A DNA stretch of 64,000 nucleotides from Labyrinthula sp. Ha (Eukaryota; Sar; Bigyra; Labyrinthulida; Labyrinthulaceae): NCBI GenBank assembly GCA_015227615.1, contig JAALGZ010000009.1:248001-312000 (forward strand). The letters run 5' to 3'. How positions within the stretch are numbered: the first letter of the stretch is position 1; each line of letters begins with the position of its first letter. The position numbers were made by a program, and so were the translations under genes. The notes under the pieces are model-generated. The model worked only from the letters and a program-made list of their open reading frames with translations. It was not told the origin of the DNA and did not search any database. Below, in pieces: positions 30,101-40,736 of the stretch.

Positions 30101-33100
30101 ATACTTGCACTGGGTCGATGCTCTAAAACTTTTTTAGCACAGTTAACTTATATAGGATAATCCATTGGTCGTGATTGCTTGTATGTTTCTTTATTTGAGT
30201 TGGTCTTGCAAGGATTTCAGGTATTGGCGTTGAATTCAAGTTCTTTTCTAGTCGAATCGGCAGCTTATAAAAATGAAGTCTAACAAATAGTAACTGGTAT
30301 CTATTCGAGCAATATTTATTTATTTGTTCTTAGTTCTTAAACCTAGAGTAAGAATTATTTTTTTTTCCTGTCTGTTGTTTCCTTTTTTTCTCAACATTTT
30401 CTGATTTCGAGTTTCACGGCCCGATCATACCAGGTCATAGTATCTACATCCAACAAAACAAAACTTCTAATACGAAGAAAGAAATGAGTTCAGTCTTAAT
30501 AAATTATTTTGATGAAGATATATACTTCCTAATGGGATAACATGTATACTTTTTCGTGGTTCTTAGAACCTTTGCTCTACAGATCATAAATGATCGAGAT
30601 CCTGTCCTTAGAGCACACGAGAGCAGGGAGAGAACATTTGCTGCTATAATAACTTCTACCTTGATTCATTCTGAAATAATCACTGCCCAAACCGATCGAA
30701 TTCCATGAAACTTCATTAGAAAACTAAGGGGGTCTGAAAACTCAGAAGTCAAAATTTAGTTACACTCTTATATCGCTTTGAAATATTAAAAGTTACTCTC
30801 ATTTATATACTACCGAGCTTGATACTATGAGACAGCCTTCAAACATGGATACATTTGTTATTTCTGGCATTGTTACAAGAACATGGCCATAGCCAAATAC
30901 TTCAGTAACAAAATCAAGACCTTATGGTTCTAATTAACGATGCAGAATAAAGTGTTGGAGGAACGGCTAATTGCTTCTAAAGCTAAAGATATCTCACTAA
31001 AAAGAAAGGGCAACCAGCTGCCAAAGAATGGAGCAATAGATACAATCACGATTTACAAAATCTCACCTTGACTGTTCAATATTTTATTTTCTCTTAAGAA
31101 CTATGAATGATATAAAATAGTTCAGACTTAATAACAATAAATTCTGAACAGGTTTTCTTGGCATTATATGAGGATTTGGTATATGCAGATAAATTAGAGT
31201 AGAATAGAAATGATATATAGGTTCAATCAGTAAAAACCTAATCTCAAAAACAATTTTGAAAACTGTTCTATTTGGATCTACTATTCACCTGAGTTTACCA
31301 ATCATACCATTAATTTTCTAAGCATTCTCATGTGGTCAAGATAATTAAGTAACTATTATAACAGTCTACTTAGGCTAATTAAAAGTAGCGAGCTCTTTAA
31401 AAAAATAAAAAGTAAGACCGACAGAATTAAGAATGAACTCTCTCTATATTGATGATGATGATTTCTAATGAGACAATAAGAGAATCTATTAAGCCAATCT
31501 GGTTAAATCACAATTTGCCTAAGTTTTTCCAATTTTCTTGTTCTTCATGAATGAAATTTTGTTGAAGAGAACCTTGAATATAGTAGATTTCATACATGTG
31601 ATTTTACAATATGTTGTAATATTTTGCAAGAAGTATAGAAACCAAGTGCAAAAAGACCAATATTAGCCGAATAAGATGGTTTTCTAAGTGAAAGAAATTT
31701 TTAGCTTTTTTAATTTATTCGAGCCAATTTTAACATGGGTAGTATCAAATGTATTATTCTTAGAGGTAATTTTTGGAAACGAGTGAATAGATTTTGTATG
31801 GAAAGAGGTTTATGTCAATCCCCATGAATATCTATATTTATATATGTATATAGTTTGGCATTAAGGACATCCTAGAATAAGAGTAGAAAGACACTTCAAC
31901 TAATAACATGCTCATTTTCTGCTCTAGATGACCTCATAGGACTATGAACATAGAAAATTTCTCTGGGAAAGGTTTTCAACAAGACTGAATTTCTCATGAC
32001 TTATTCTTACCAACCTAGATTTGATTGAGATCGTTTATTCAATTAGAGTGCTGTTCTCTTATATAAATTACACTTGGTCGTAAAGAGGTGAACTGTGTAA
32101 AGTTTGGTGCTGGTAAAGCTTTGCAATATTAATGGGACATAAGTTTATAGTAGCGATGTGTCATCAAAGATTAACTTCATAAGAGCAGAAAGTACCCTTA
32201 CAGGAAGTTATATAAGATGAAATGATTTGTGGAAGAAGTTTTAGATGTAAAGAATCCATACATGGGTAAGCCCGCTAAATATATCGAAGACCCTTGAAAT
32301 ACATGCTATTTCAAAACATGTTCTCCTTCTTACCAGAAGTCACAGTTATCTTTTTCTGAGTTAGCCAGAAAGCTGAGTATCGTTGAGCCTCCAAGAAAAC
32401 ACTGTTTTGATTAGAAACTAGAAGAGTATATGAACACTGTATCGAGGTATTGAGCTTGATAAGATCTATTTAGAAATATTTTATAGTTGTTTTGATTCTG
32501 ATCATCAATAAAAGAAGTGGGACTTTGATCATAACAAAATGATTCTGACTTATTTCTGGTTATTAATTCATTATTAAGATTAAATAAGAATTTTTGGGGA
32601 ATTATCAGAATTAATCAATAAGGAAAATGAAGAAAAATTTCTTACTGAAAAATTATATATAAATAAAATCCCACCCATAGTTACGGCTATGTGTCACAGT
32701 TAACATTTGATTCACGTATTGTTTCAGAATACTTGATACCATTAGCTCGGTTTCTAAGTTATTTGAATTTCCCCTTGAATGCCGAGACTCCAAATCAGTA
32801 CTTACATAACTCAAAATCTAAATCAATTAATTAATATCTCAAATTACCTGGGTTTTCCCACAATAGTATCTCGCATACCAAAGTAAAGTTCAAACTAACT
32901 CAACTGAGGGTACAGATGTTATATGCGCACTTTCTAGACAATTTGAACCATTTTCTATACAAGGGATTCTTACATAGTCTATTGTTAAAAATCTCTTACG
33001 GAAAGCCAGATTTTCTCCTCTATATAATGCAATTGAAACGTTGGTAAGTCGTTTTTTTGATGTTTAGTTTTGATTTTGAGTATTGCAAAAATATGATATC

Positions 33101-34577
33101 TTTATGCCTCTTATGGAAGATTAGTGTATTTTAGCTGGAAGTTGGGATAATGGGATTTAACTGGGGCGTATTGGAAATAGTTATAGATGAAAGAACTACA
33201 TACTACATAAAAATGATATAAACTAGGCATCTTCAAATGGTAATTCATTTTGATATCGCATTCGATGCTGAAGTTCCCGTGTCAGTAACTCATAAAAAAA
33301 CTCTCATCATTAGGAGTCGCAAAAGCTTTCTTGCAAATAATCGCAACTCGTTGATCAATGGTTCGTGAGTAAGGCTAATATTTTAATCACATTCTTTTTG
33401 AGATCTAATCATGGGTAAACCTTCTGAGCGTTGTAGTCATATAAAAGGGAGACAATCCAGTCAGGAATAAGTTGAACATATAACAAGAATTGAAAAATTA
33501 TTCAAGCGACATATAATAGTTAACTAAAGCAATTGCTAAAAGTTTTTAAGGAGAAGTTTCCCCTGCACCTACGAAAAAGCTCTAAGGTGGGTCTAACGCA
33601 TTGATTTCGGCTTAACGGCGGAGGCTATGCAGCTATTATTCTTGCAGATGTCTCATATGTGGTTCCTTCATTGGAGTAAACATAGTTTTGAACAACAAGA
33701 AAAGTATATAAGGTTATAATATTTCTGCATAGCGTGGGGCTTAAAGATAGGTGAGTTTGTTCTAGGAGGTTTGGTAGAAGTAGTACTCAGCCTGCTGGAG
33801 TGGTACTAAAACCTACCAAATTTCTTAGTATTGTAGATACAGGCCAGTCAAAGGTGGTTCTTGATGTCGGGAGTTCCTTTTATGCCTTGGGTGATGCTCC
33901 AACCTGCATGCAGAAAATTTACTAGATATAAAGAATAAAACCTGACTTCGAGTTGATGTATCACCGCGGGAACTCAAGCTGAATGAATTTTATATCCCGA
34001 TTTTAGAAACTGTTTTTTTTTATATATCCACGATTACTTTTAGATATATTTGTTGTCACTAGTTAATAGTACTTCATTATAATACACGCTACTTGGTCTA
34101 ACTATCAAGTCAAAATGTTTCCTAATTAACATTGAAATTTGCAGCTTGCTCAGTTTAACTACTGTTGTAGCATCAAAACAAAGTTGGGTCTTGAGTTATG
34201 TTATCAAAGTTTACCTTCCTTAGAATCATAATTACAAAGATTTTGTTAAAGTTGCTCTTATAGACACTACTCAGTTCTGACCTCGAAGTATCTAAATTAC
34301 ATAGGTTAGGTTGGAAACTGACTTCCATAGATAATAAACCAATCCTTTCGTCTTTTTTTCTTTTGTTCCCTATTCAATTATTATCAGTATAATAATACCG
34401 TTACTCAAACGTAATTTTATTATGTGTTGTTATATAAATATAATTAAAAATTTATACATTTTCAATATTTCTTATGTTAATTATGTTACAATACTGAATC
34501 TATGGTTATAGTTTCGCAGTTGAAGAATTCTCGGTAATTGTTAAAGTTGTACCGCGGATGAATTATGGGCCATATAA
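27132..34577. other. Large gene desert (about 7.4 kb)
   Basis: No gene is supported on either strand. Visible items are a short TA repeat around 28986-29001, and an isolated sequence at 29833-29886 that looks like a splice acceptor, a 31-nt exon and a donor. No tRNA, snRNA or other structured RNA could be recognised by eye. Confidence 0.5.
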
Positions 34578-34597
34578 CCCGTGTTTTTTTTTCACAG
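34578..34597 (+). promoter_or_regulatory. Pyrimidine tract plus CACAG upstream of the PH+DUF1336 gene
   Basis: A run of nine T bases followed by TCACAG ends 48 bp upstream of the ATG at 34646. It has the form of a 3' splice site, so the gene may have an intron in its leader. A T-rich promoter element is an equal alternative. Confidence 0.3.
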
Positions 34598-34645
34598 GAC
34601 TTATGTCCTAAATTTTAAGTAGAAATAAAACTAACGACGAAAAAA

Positions 34646-36415
34646 ATGTCGCAGAAAACGGAAGTACCTTATAGCAAGAATCATGCATCGTTTTCTGTTA
34701 CAACAACAAAAAGAATCTCACCAGAGCGTTCAAGAAGCGTTAGATCATCATCTCTCGTTACAAAAGTGAAGTTATCTCCCGTGTCTCCAACTAATACCTA
34801 TTCGCAGATTGAGAAAACAAAACTTAGGAAGCGTTACAGTGAAGCTGGAGAACTTAAGACTCCTACAAAGTTGAAGAATGTTTCTAAAGCTGACGATGAA
34901 GTATTTTACAGTGCGAGGAAAGCTTCTCTTAGTCGTTCTTCGCTATCTTTTTCTACAAATGATTTGAACTCTTTGGATCAGCAAATCTCCAAGGAACAGA
35001 AAGAAATTTACTCTGTAGAGAAGGATTATGCAGAAGTTGTTTTAGAGGATTTAAAAGCAGATGATAAATTTGAAACTATTCTTCCTTCAAAAGAAGGTAT
35101 TTTGCGAAAGGAAGCAAGTAATAAAAGGGTGTTCCAATATGTAACCCGTAATTTCTGGACTGCCAACTATTATTTTGTTTACTCAAAGCAAAAGCGTGAA
35201 AAATGTGTCTCAAAGAACCAGGTTGGTGTAATCGATCTGCGAGTTGTTTCTGGAATATATCTTGTAAGAAGACACGGAAAACTGAGTAATCACTTTGTCG
35301 TGGAGAGTGACCAGTTCGGAGAAATGCTTATGCTAAAAGCCAAATCTAACACTGAAGCAAATCACTGGATTGAAGTGTTAAATAAGCGACTTTTCTATTT
35401 GAAGTATAAACCTACTCTTACGCGAGAACTTTCTCCTGAAAATAATATTGAAAACTTGAATAATTTTGTTAAAACTGCTAATGGTTCTGCTCAAACTGCG
35501 TATTCTGCTTTGCTGGATAAGTTTGTAGAACTTAAACCTAAGTTAGCAGAGGAGTTTTATTACGAACCAGATGTTGCAAAGCTGTTAGTACGTTCTAAGG
35601 AATACATGGAGACTGGAAAGAAGGAACATCCTGATCCTAAACCTTTGCTCAAGCTGTTGTGTTGTGATCTTTTTGAAACTAATGGCCGTGTTGACCACAT
35701 TCTTTCTCATAAAAACAACAGGATGCGAAAATTTATGAGCATGATTTCACCTGATGCTGTAGAAGCTCCTTCCGTTCTACAAGAAGAGGTTGAAATGTTA
35801 GAGGTCGATGGTGACAGATTTTTTGACTCTGTCTCGCGAACACAGAGCTCTCAAGCTTCAGAAGGAAATATATCGCAACTCTCAGAGACTGAGAAACCAT
35901 TTATTTATTGTGTTCACATTCAGATTCCAGGTCCTCCTTTTTACTCTTTTGTAGCATATTTTGCACCAGAGAATCCGAATTTTCTCTCTGAGTTAAAAGG
36001 TCAACAAAGTAGCTCAAAAAAAGCTAAACTTTACAATAACTTCTTCTTAGGAAACAACTCGCAAACAGATTTACGAAACGACCGCTTCAAGCTGCTACCT
36101 AAAATTGTGGATGGGCCTTTCATTGTAAAAACGGCTACGCCTTGTAAACCTGCTTTGCTAGGAAAGAAGTTGACTCAGAGATATTTTAAAAGCCATCCTA
36201 GTGATGCTGTAGAATATTTAGAGGTGTGTGTGGATGTTGGAAGCTCAGTTGTTGCCTGGAAGGTAACTCAACTATGTGTGGGCTATGCTAAATTGGTTAC
36301 AGTGGACCTTTCTTTGCTTGTAGAGGGAAGAGAAGAAGAAGAACTACCGGAGGAAATCATTGGATCAGTAAGAATAAGGCACCTAAATATGAAAGCTGCT
36401 GTTCCTTTGGAATAA
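34646..36415 (+). CDS. EDR2-like protein: PH domain plus DUF1336 (EDR2_C)
   Basis: The 589-residue product has a serine- and arginine-rich disordered N-terminus (1-125). A pleckstrin-homology domain follows at about 148-249, starting with KEGILRKEA and ending ANHWIEVLNKRL with the typical tryptophan. The C-terminal DUF1336/EDR2_C region (about 380-589) contains FIYCVHIQIPGPPFYSFV, the DGPFIVKTATPCKPALLGKKL motif and YLEVCVDVGSSVVAW. In plant EDR2 the PH domain targets membranes, and the protein negatively regulates defence-related cell death. The plant protein also has a START domain between the two; here the middle region is too short and has no clear START fold. Lipid binding at an internal membrane is inferred. 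It is convergent with the gene ending at 36658 (242 bp). Confidence 0.82.
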   Translation: MSQKTEVPYSKNHASFSVTTTKRISPERSRSVRSSSLVTKVKLSPVSPTNTYSQIEKTKLRKRYSEAGELKTPTKLKNVSKADDEVFYSARKASLSRSSLSFSTNDLNSLDQQISKEQKEIYSVEKDYAEVVLEDLKADDKFETILPSKEGILRKEASNKRVFQYVTRNFWTANYYFVYSKQKREKCVSKNQVGVIDLRVVSGIYLVRRHGKLSNHFVVESDQFGEMLMLKAKSNTEANHWIEVLNKRLFYLKYKPTLTRELSPENNIENLNNFVKTANGSAQTAYSALLDKFVELKPKLAEEFYYEPDVAKLLVRSKEYMETGKKEHPDPKPLLKLLCCDLFETNGRVDHILSHKNNRMRKFMSMISPDAVEAPSVLQEEVEMLEVDGDRFFDSVSRTQSSQASEGNISQLSETEKPFIYCVHIQIPGPPFYSFVAYFAPENPNFLSELKGQQSSSKKAKLYNNFFLGNNSQTDLRNDRFKLLPKIVDGPFIVKTATPCKPALLGKKLTQRYFKSHPSDAVEYLEVCVDVGSSVVAWKVTQLCVGYAKLVTVDLSLLVEGREEEELPEEIIGSVRIRHLNMKAAVPLE

Positions 36416-36657
36416 GTACTACTTGTAAACTTAATGAAGGATTTAAACCTTTGCTGCTAGATGGAAACTTTTTTTCAGTGTCTTGTTACCAAGACCCTTG
36501 TTTTATTATTAGAGTGCTAGTAACATTAAACACAAATCTATTTTTGGTATTTCAAGAGACTGCTATCTCGATTCGTTGCATGTCATAGTTCACAAAGATA
36601 GTTAACACAACACCGAAATCAACTAAAGCTAAGTAGAACTGTGAACACTAAAAGACC

Positions 36658-38124
36658 TCAAAGCCTACGCCTTAAGATCTCTCTTTGGGCTTTTAAAATA
36701 CCTACGGTCTTCGATGTTGCTTTCCTTAGAGCAAGTGCAATTTCAAGGTTCCTCTGACTTTGGGTTCGTTCATTCATAACACCAACCTTAGATTTCTCAA
36801 TCTTCACCAACATTTTCTTAAGTAAACCATCTGCCATATTAAACTTTTGCTCGTTACTCTGTAGTACCGTTTCCAGTTCCACTGCAATGCCGTGAACAAC
36901 TTTAATCTCTGTGAAAAGTTGCTTTTGATTCTCAGACATTGCGTTGATTTGTGTCTCAATTCTCGAAAGACTTCCACTTCTTGCTTTGGCCATGAGCTCT
37001 GGAAACATGGTACCAAAATCCTCTTCTTCCACCTTATCGAGTGAGGTCAGAATTTTTCCGGCAGTAAACAGAGTTTTGAATTTATCAATTGGAGATTTAG
37101 ACTTGTCTCGATCATAGCCACTTGCAGCCAGTAAGAGTCCATTGCCCATATTGTTTTGTTTTGCAAAATCTGGCAATTCTTGCTGGGATACCTTTTCTTT
37201 CGAAGACTTTGTCTTAAAACTAGACCGGGTATTCATTGACTTGAGTGTAGCTTGCTTCCTCTCCCGAGTTTCGATGAAAGCATCTTGCACCTCTTTCCTT
37301 ATTCTTAGTTGACCAATTTTCTCGTTAAGAGTGTCGGACAGATTTGAGTTTTCAAATTTCGGCAACTGTCTGGGCGATACCTTCGGTTTTGGATCGTAGT
37401 TGCTTTCCTCAGGGACACTCAACATGTTAGATTTGAGCTTTTCCAGATTAAAATGAACACTTGGCCCTGATTGTAGCGTATCTGGAGATGTAGCTTTAGC
37501 CAGTGAGGAATCTACCTTATTGGTGCTTCTTTTTAGACGTTGAACAGATTTCATTAAAGAAAGGTCTACAGGGAAGTCCACATGTTTTGAATCAGGTTGG
37601 GTAGTGCTCGATTCAAATACGGATGCAGCATCCTTCACTAGTTGACTTCGAGTTTTCTTTTGCCCTCTCTTTAACATGGACAACAACGTTGTTCCAGCTG
37701 CAGACTCATCAAATGTGACATCTCGTGAGAATTTTTCACTGTCACTGATTGAGGTGAATGCAGACATTGCCAGCTGCGCCTGGGCTAACTTTGCAGCTTT
37801 GCGTGCACTGCTAGGGAGCCGCTTCGGCTCCTTTTTCTTTTCCTTGTACTTACGTGATAAGGATGGACTACGCTTGGAGTTAGATGTCAATAAACTAGAA
37901 TCAAATAACCCTGGTGCACCGGAGCTTTCATTAGCGGGTGTAAAGACAGTATTATCTTCTAGTTTCCATGCCGCCTGTTGAGGTATCTTCAGAATTTGTT
38001 TATCCACTTTAGCTTTTTTAGTTCTCTTAACATACTGTGTATCAGCAGACTCCTCGTTTAGCGCAGAGAGTGTCAAAGGCTTATGAAAATTTGTCTTTTG
38101 TCCAGTTAGACTAAATCCTTCCAT
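36658..38124 (-). CDS. Unknown basic protein with C-terminal coiled coil (488 aa)
   Basis: The product is not recognised. Residues 1-330 are disordered, rich in serine and lysine, with several basic nuclear-signal-like clusters (KRTKKAKVDK, KEKKKEPKR). Residues about 385-488 form a likely coiled coil (IETQINAMSENQKQLFTEIK through NLEIALALRK) ending in ILRRRL. A nuclear structural, chromatin or spindle role would suit such a layout but is not shown. The ATG at 38124 is the first in the frame and 96 bp from the divergent eIF3g ATG. The antisense frames inside it are shadows. Confidence 0.75.
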   Translation of the reverse strand: MEGFSLTGQKTNFHKPLTLSALNEESADTQYVKRTKKAKVDKQILKIPQQAAWKLEDNTVFTPANESSGAPGLFDSSLLTSNSKRSPSLSRKYKEKKKEPKRLPSSARKAAKLAQAQLAMSAFTSISDSEKFSRDVTFDESAAGTTLLSMLKRGQKKTRSQLVKDAASVFESSTTQPDSKHVDFPVDLSLMKSVQRLKRSTNKVDSSLAKATSPDTLQSGPSVHFNLEKLKSNMLSVPEESNYDPKPKVSPRQLPKFENSNLSDTLNEKIGQLRIRKEVQDAFIETRERKQATLKSMNTRSSFKTKSSKEKVSQQELPDFAKQNNMGNGLLLAASGYDRDKSKSPIDKFKTLFTAGKILTSLDKVEEEDFGTMFPELMAKARSGSLSRIETQINAMSENQKQLFTEIKVVHGIAVELETVLQSNEQKFNMADGLLKKMLVKIEKSKVGVMNERTQSQRNLEIALALRKATSKTVGILKAQREILRRRL

Positions 38125-38220
38125 TTATCCTGCTGGATTCATCTAACGGTTTACATTTTTCGTTTTCTTTGCGTTTTTCTTAGAAACCCATTTGATTGGT
38201 TGATTTAAGAAACTTAATAA
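38125..38220. promoter_or_regulatory. Short bidirectional promoter region (coiled-coil gene / eIF3g)
   Basis: There are 96 bp between divergent ATGs. The plus strand carries a long pyrimidine-rich tract ending CTTAG at 38183, 37 bp before the eIF3g ATG. It looks like a 3' splice site, but no upstream exon could fit without overlapping the neighbouring coding region. Confidence 0.45.
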
Positions 38221-39072
38221 ATGGTTGAAGCTTGGGCAGAAGATGAAGAGGATCAATTGCCTCCAACAAAAGTAATAGGACCTGATGAGAATGGAATTAA
38301 AACGGTGATCGAATACAAGATGAAGGATAATAAGAAATATAAAGTTGTAAGAAAGTACAAGGTTGAAAAAGTTATTAAAAAGATACCTACAGTGGTTAAA
38401 GAAAGAATGGCCTGGGCTAAGAATAAGTTTGGCCAGGCTGCTGGAGAATCCTCTGGTCCTAACCCATCCCATACATCTGTGGAGCTAGAAGACTTTTATA
38501 TTGATGATCCAGCGATGGATGAAGCGGCGGAAGAAGCAAAACATCAAAAGATGCTACAATCTCTACAGCAAGGCATCAACAAGAGAGCTATAAGCAGTAA
38601 GCTTGCTGATCAAGGTCTTAAATCAACTGGACTTCGAAGAAATCCTGATGAAATCGGTGTATCTGGTGCTGGCGGCCTAGCCACTGGAAAGTATGTTATT
38701 CCGGCTTCAAGAGGCCGCGGAGAAGGGGCTCTGCAGGAAGAGGTCACTACTCTCCGGTTGTCTAATCTAGTTAGAGACGTTACGGATGATGAGATTCGAG
38801 CTTTATGCAGTCTTTACGGTATGGTAAAGAGAGTTTTTTTAGCAAGAGACAGTGTTACAAAAGAGAGTAAAGGTTTCGCCTATGTCAGTTTCTCTACAAG
38901 GCAACAGGCTGAACAAGCATTGAATGCGCTTCATGGGGCAGGAATGCACCATATGATTATTAATGTTGAATGGGCAAAACCTAATAAGAGAGACCCTTCT
39001 TCGCAACATGTTCGAAAGGAATTTAGAACGGGATACGGGAAAGCTCTTCCTCAAAATAGAGGTTTGGTGTAG
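38221..39072 (+). CDS. eIF3g: Translation initiation factor eIF3 subunit g, zinc knuckle absent
   Basis: eIF3g is part of the eIF3 complex on the 40S subunit and helps scanning and reinitiation. The 283-residue product begins with the family's acidic start (EAWAEDEEDQLPP), then IKTVIEYKMKDNKKYKVVRK and MAWAKNKFGQAAG, all in the N-terminal eIF3g domain. An RRM lies at 176-254 with RNP2 LRLSNL and RNP1 KGFAYVSF. Odd: the CCHC zinc knuckle expected in the middle is missing; residues 105-160 contain no cysteine at all. The protein has one cysteine, in the RRM (C196). It is convergent with NPL4 (85 bp between stops) and divergent from the coiled-coil gene. Confidence 0.92.
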   Translation: MVEAWAEDEEDQLPPTKVIGPDENGIKTVIEYKMKDNKKYKVVRKYKVEKVIKKIPTVVKERMAWAKNKFGQAAGESSGPNPSHTSVELEDFYIDDPAMDEAAEEAKHQKMLQSLQQGINKRAISSKLADQGLKSTGLRRNPDEIGVSGAGGLATGKYVIPASRGRGEGALQEEVTTLRLSNLVRDVTDDEIRALCSLYGMVKRVFLARDSVTKESKGFAYVSFSTRQQAEQALNALHGAGMHHMIINVEWAKPNKRDPSSQHVRKEFRTGYGKALPQNRGLV

Positions 39073-39157
39073 TACAGTGTTAACCACAAAGATTGCCTCT
39101 TAACAAGTTATGGCTTCCCTGTCTTTACAAACGAGTGACCATGAACATATGAAGTTT

Positions 39158-40627
39158 TTAAATAGACTGCATACTTAATGCAGCAAGAATCGATCTTAGT
39201 TCGTTTGGTTTGGCATTCTTTCCCGCCCTGAAGCTTTTAATCTCTTTCAACTCATCGTCACTAATGTTCTTGCTCATCAATAAATCAAACAAAGCATGAA
39301 AGTTGAGGAATATTTTTTTTAGTTCATCTTCCGTAACCTGCGGTATTTGCTTTCCCCGAATAACTCCTCTTACAAAATTCTTAAATTTTGTTTGGGAGGC
39401 AATGCCAGCACGGTTCATTCGGGGGTACATATTTCCATTGTCTTCACCTCGTGTAAGATCGCTTTGCAGATTGAATACTGGAACTGCTTTAATGAAAAAA
39501 TCAGTGTCAACTGAATATGTCTCCTTCATTTCCACCACAGCTTTGAATGGTGACTTCATTGCTACATGGGACGGCGTCTCAGGTGCCTGTTCAATTGCAT
39601 CTTCTATCACCATATCGACAATAGAGGCTGTAAGAGTATAAGGTTCAAAGCTAATGTTGTTATTTTCATCTACAACAGTTTTTACTAAGGCAAAAGGAGA
39701 TTCTTTTTTAGGCTCGCTATATTTCTTCTTTGAACTGTCAGCACTATATAGAGCAGCTGTTATTACTTCATGTCCACTAAGGACAAAATCATCAGTACGA
39801 GGATGAAAAACAACCATGCCAACAACTTCAAGCCCGAGTACCTCCAGAATTTTATCCAGGTTTTCTTCCTGAACTTCATTTGCACCAATAATGAAAGTAT
39901 CTTTGGTGCTCTTTTGCATTGGTTCAAAGATAAAATCAACAATCACAGCTTCCTTTGCCTTCTTTTCTTCCTCTAATTTCCCACCCAGGTCAGACAAGTT
40001 CATATAACCTTGAGTACTGCCATAACGTCCTTGATTTATTTTTCTATGCTCAGCCAACTCTTCCTCTTCCTTTTTCAGTTTTAGAGCTACCGTGCTGTCT
40101 ACAATTTTCCCAAGCAGCAATCCACACCTCCACTTCTGATACTTGTCACTGACAAGCCCGGAAATAAACCCTTGGCAGCTAATAGGATCTAGTGAAGCTT
40201 TTTCACAATATTCCGGTTTATCCCCTTTTAGGTAAAACTTTTGCTTTTCTTGGTCCTCCACCAATTTTGCTACATTCACCGATTTAGTCATGCTCATTGT
40301 TGGACCTTTGTGTTCCCCAGCATTTAAGTCCTTGTATGTCGGATTTGGAGAACCCCCTTCAAGTTCAACTTCTAACCTCGCATTAAAAAGACTATTAAAA
40401 TTTTTGCCCAACGTTGCCTTTTGGTTGTTTATGTTCTCCAGCTTAAACTTTCGTCGTTTGATGTTGAGGCTCTTGATTTTTATACCATATGCAGCTTCAA
40501 GTGTCTTAAAAAACTCAGATATTTCATAATTCTTTGTTATATTTGATAAACTCGAAGCGATTTCACCGTTAGGCACAATGGTTTTACCCCCAATGTGTAG
40601 TTGAATCTTAAATTCCTTCTTTGACAT
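39158..40627 (-). CDS. NPL4: NPL4-like Cdc48/p97 cofactor
   Basis: NPL4 with UFD1 recruits polyubiquitinated proteins to the AAA ATPase Cdc48/p97 for unfolding, for example in ER-associated degradation. The 489-residue product has a ubiquitin/UBX-like N-terminus (about 1-95) and an MPN-like core at about 165-330. The core includes KWRCGLLLGKIVD, IVDFIFEPMQ, LGLEVVGMVVFHP, DDFVLSGHEVITAA and the FEPYTLTASIVDMVI segment. A C-terminal helical region like that of NPL4 follows. The MPN metal ligands are not expected in NPL4 and none is seen. Odd: the zinc-finger part that normally precedes the MPN fold is much shortened, with only scattered cysteines (CEKASLDPISC). The assignment rests on the order of MPN-region motifs. 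Confidence 0.75.
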   Translation of the reverse strand: MSKKEFKIQLHIGGKTIVPNGEIASSLSNITKNYEISEFFKTLEAAYGIKIKSLNIKRRKFKLENINNQKATLGKNFNSLFNARLEVELEGGSPNPTYKDLNAGEHKGPTMSMTKSVNVAKLVEDQEKQKFYLKGDKPEYCEKASLDPISCQGFISGLVSDKYQKWRCGLLLGKIVDSTVALKLKKEEEELAEHRKINQGRYGSTQGYMNLSDLGGKLEEEKKAKEAVIVDFIFEPMQKSTKDTFIIGANEVQEENLDKILEVLGLEVVGMVVFHPRTDDFVLSGHEVITAALYSADSSKKKYSEPKKESPFALVKTVVDENNNISFEPYTLTASIVDMVIEDAIEQAPETPSHVAMKSPFKAVVEMKETYSVDTDFFIKAVPVFNLQSDLTRGEDNGNMYPRMNRAGIASQTKFKNFVRGVIRGKQIPQVTEDELKKIFLNFHALFDLLMSKNISDDELKEIKSFRAGKNAKPNELRSILAALSMQSI

Positions 40628-40736
40628 GATATTTCTTCTTTTTGTTTGAAACTCTGACTATAACAGACATGACCAATTTGTCCATCGCAAATGAAGTTCT
40701 ATTAAATTTAGAAATTTTGGGAATCTGAAACAAAAG

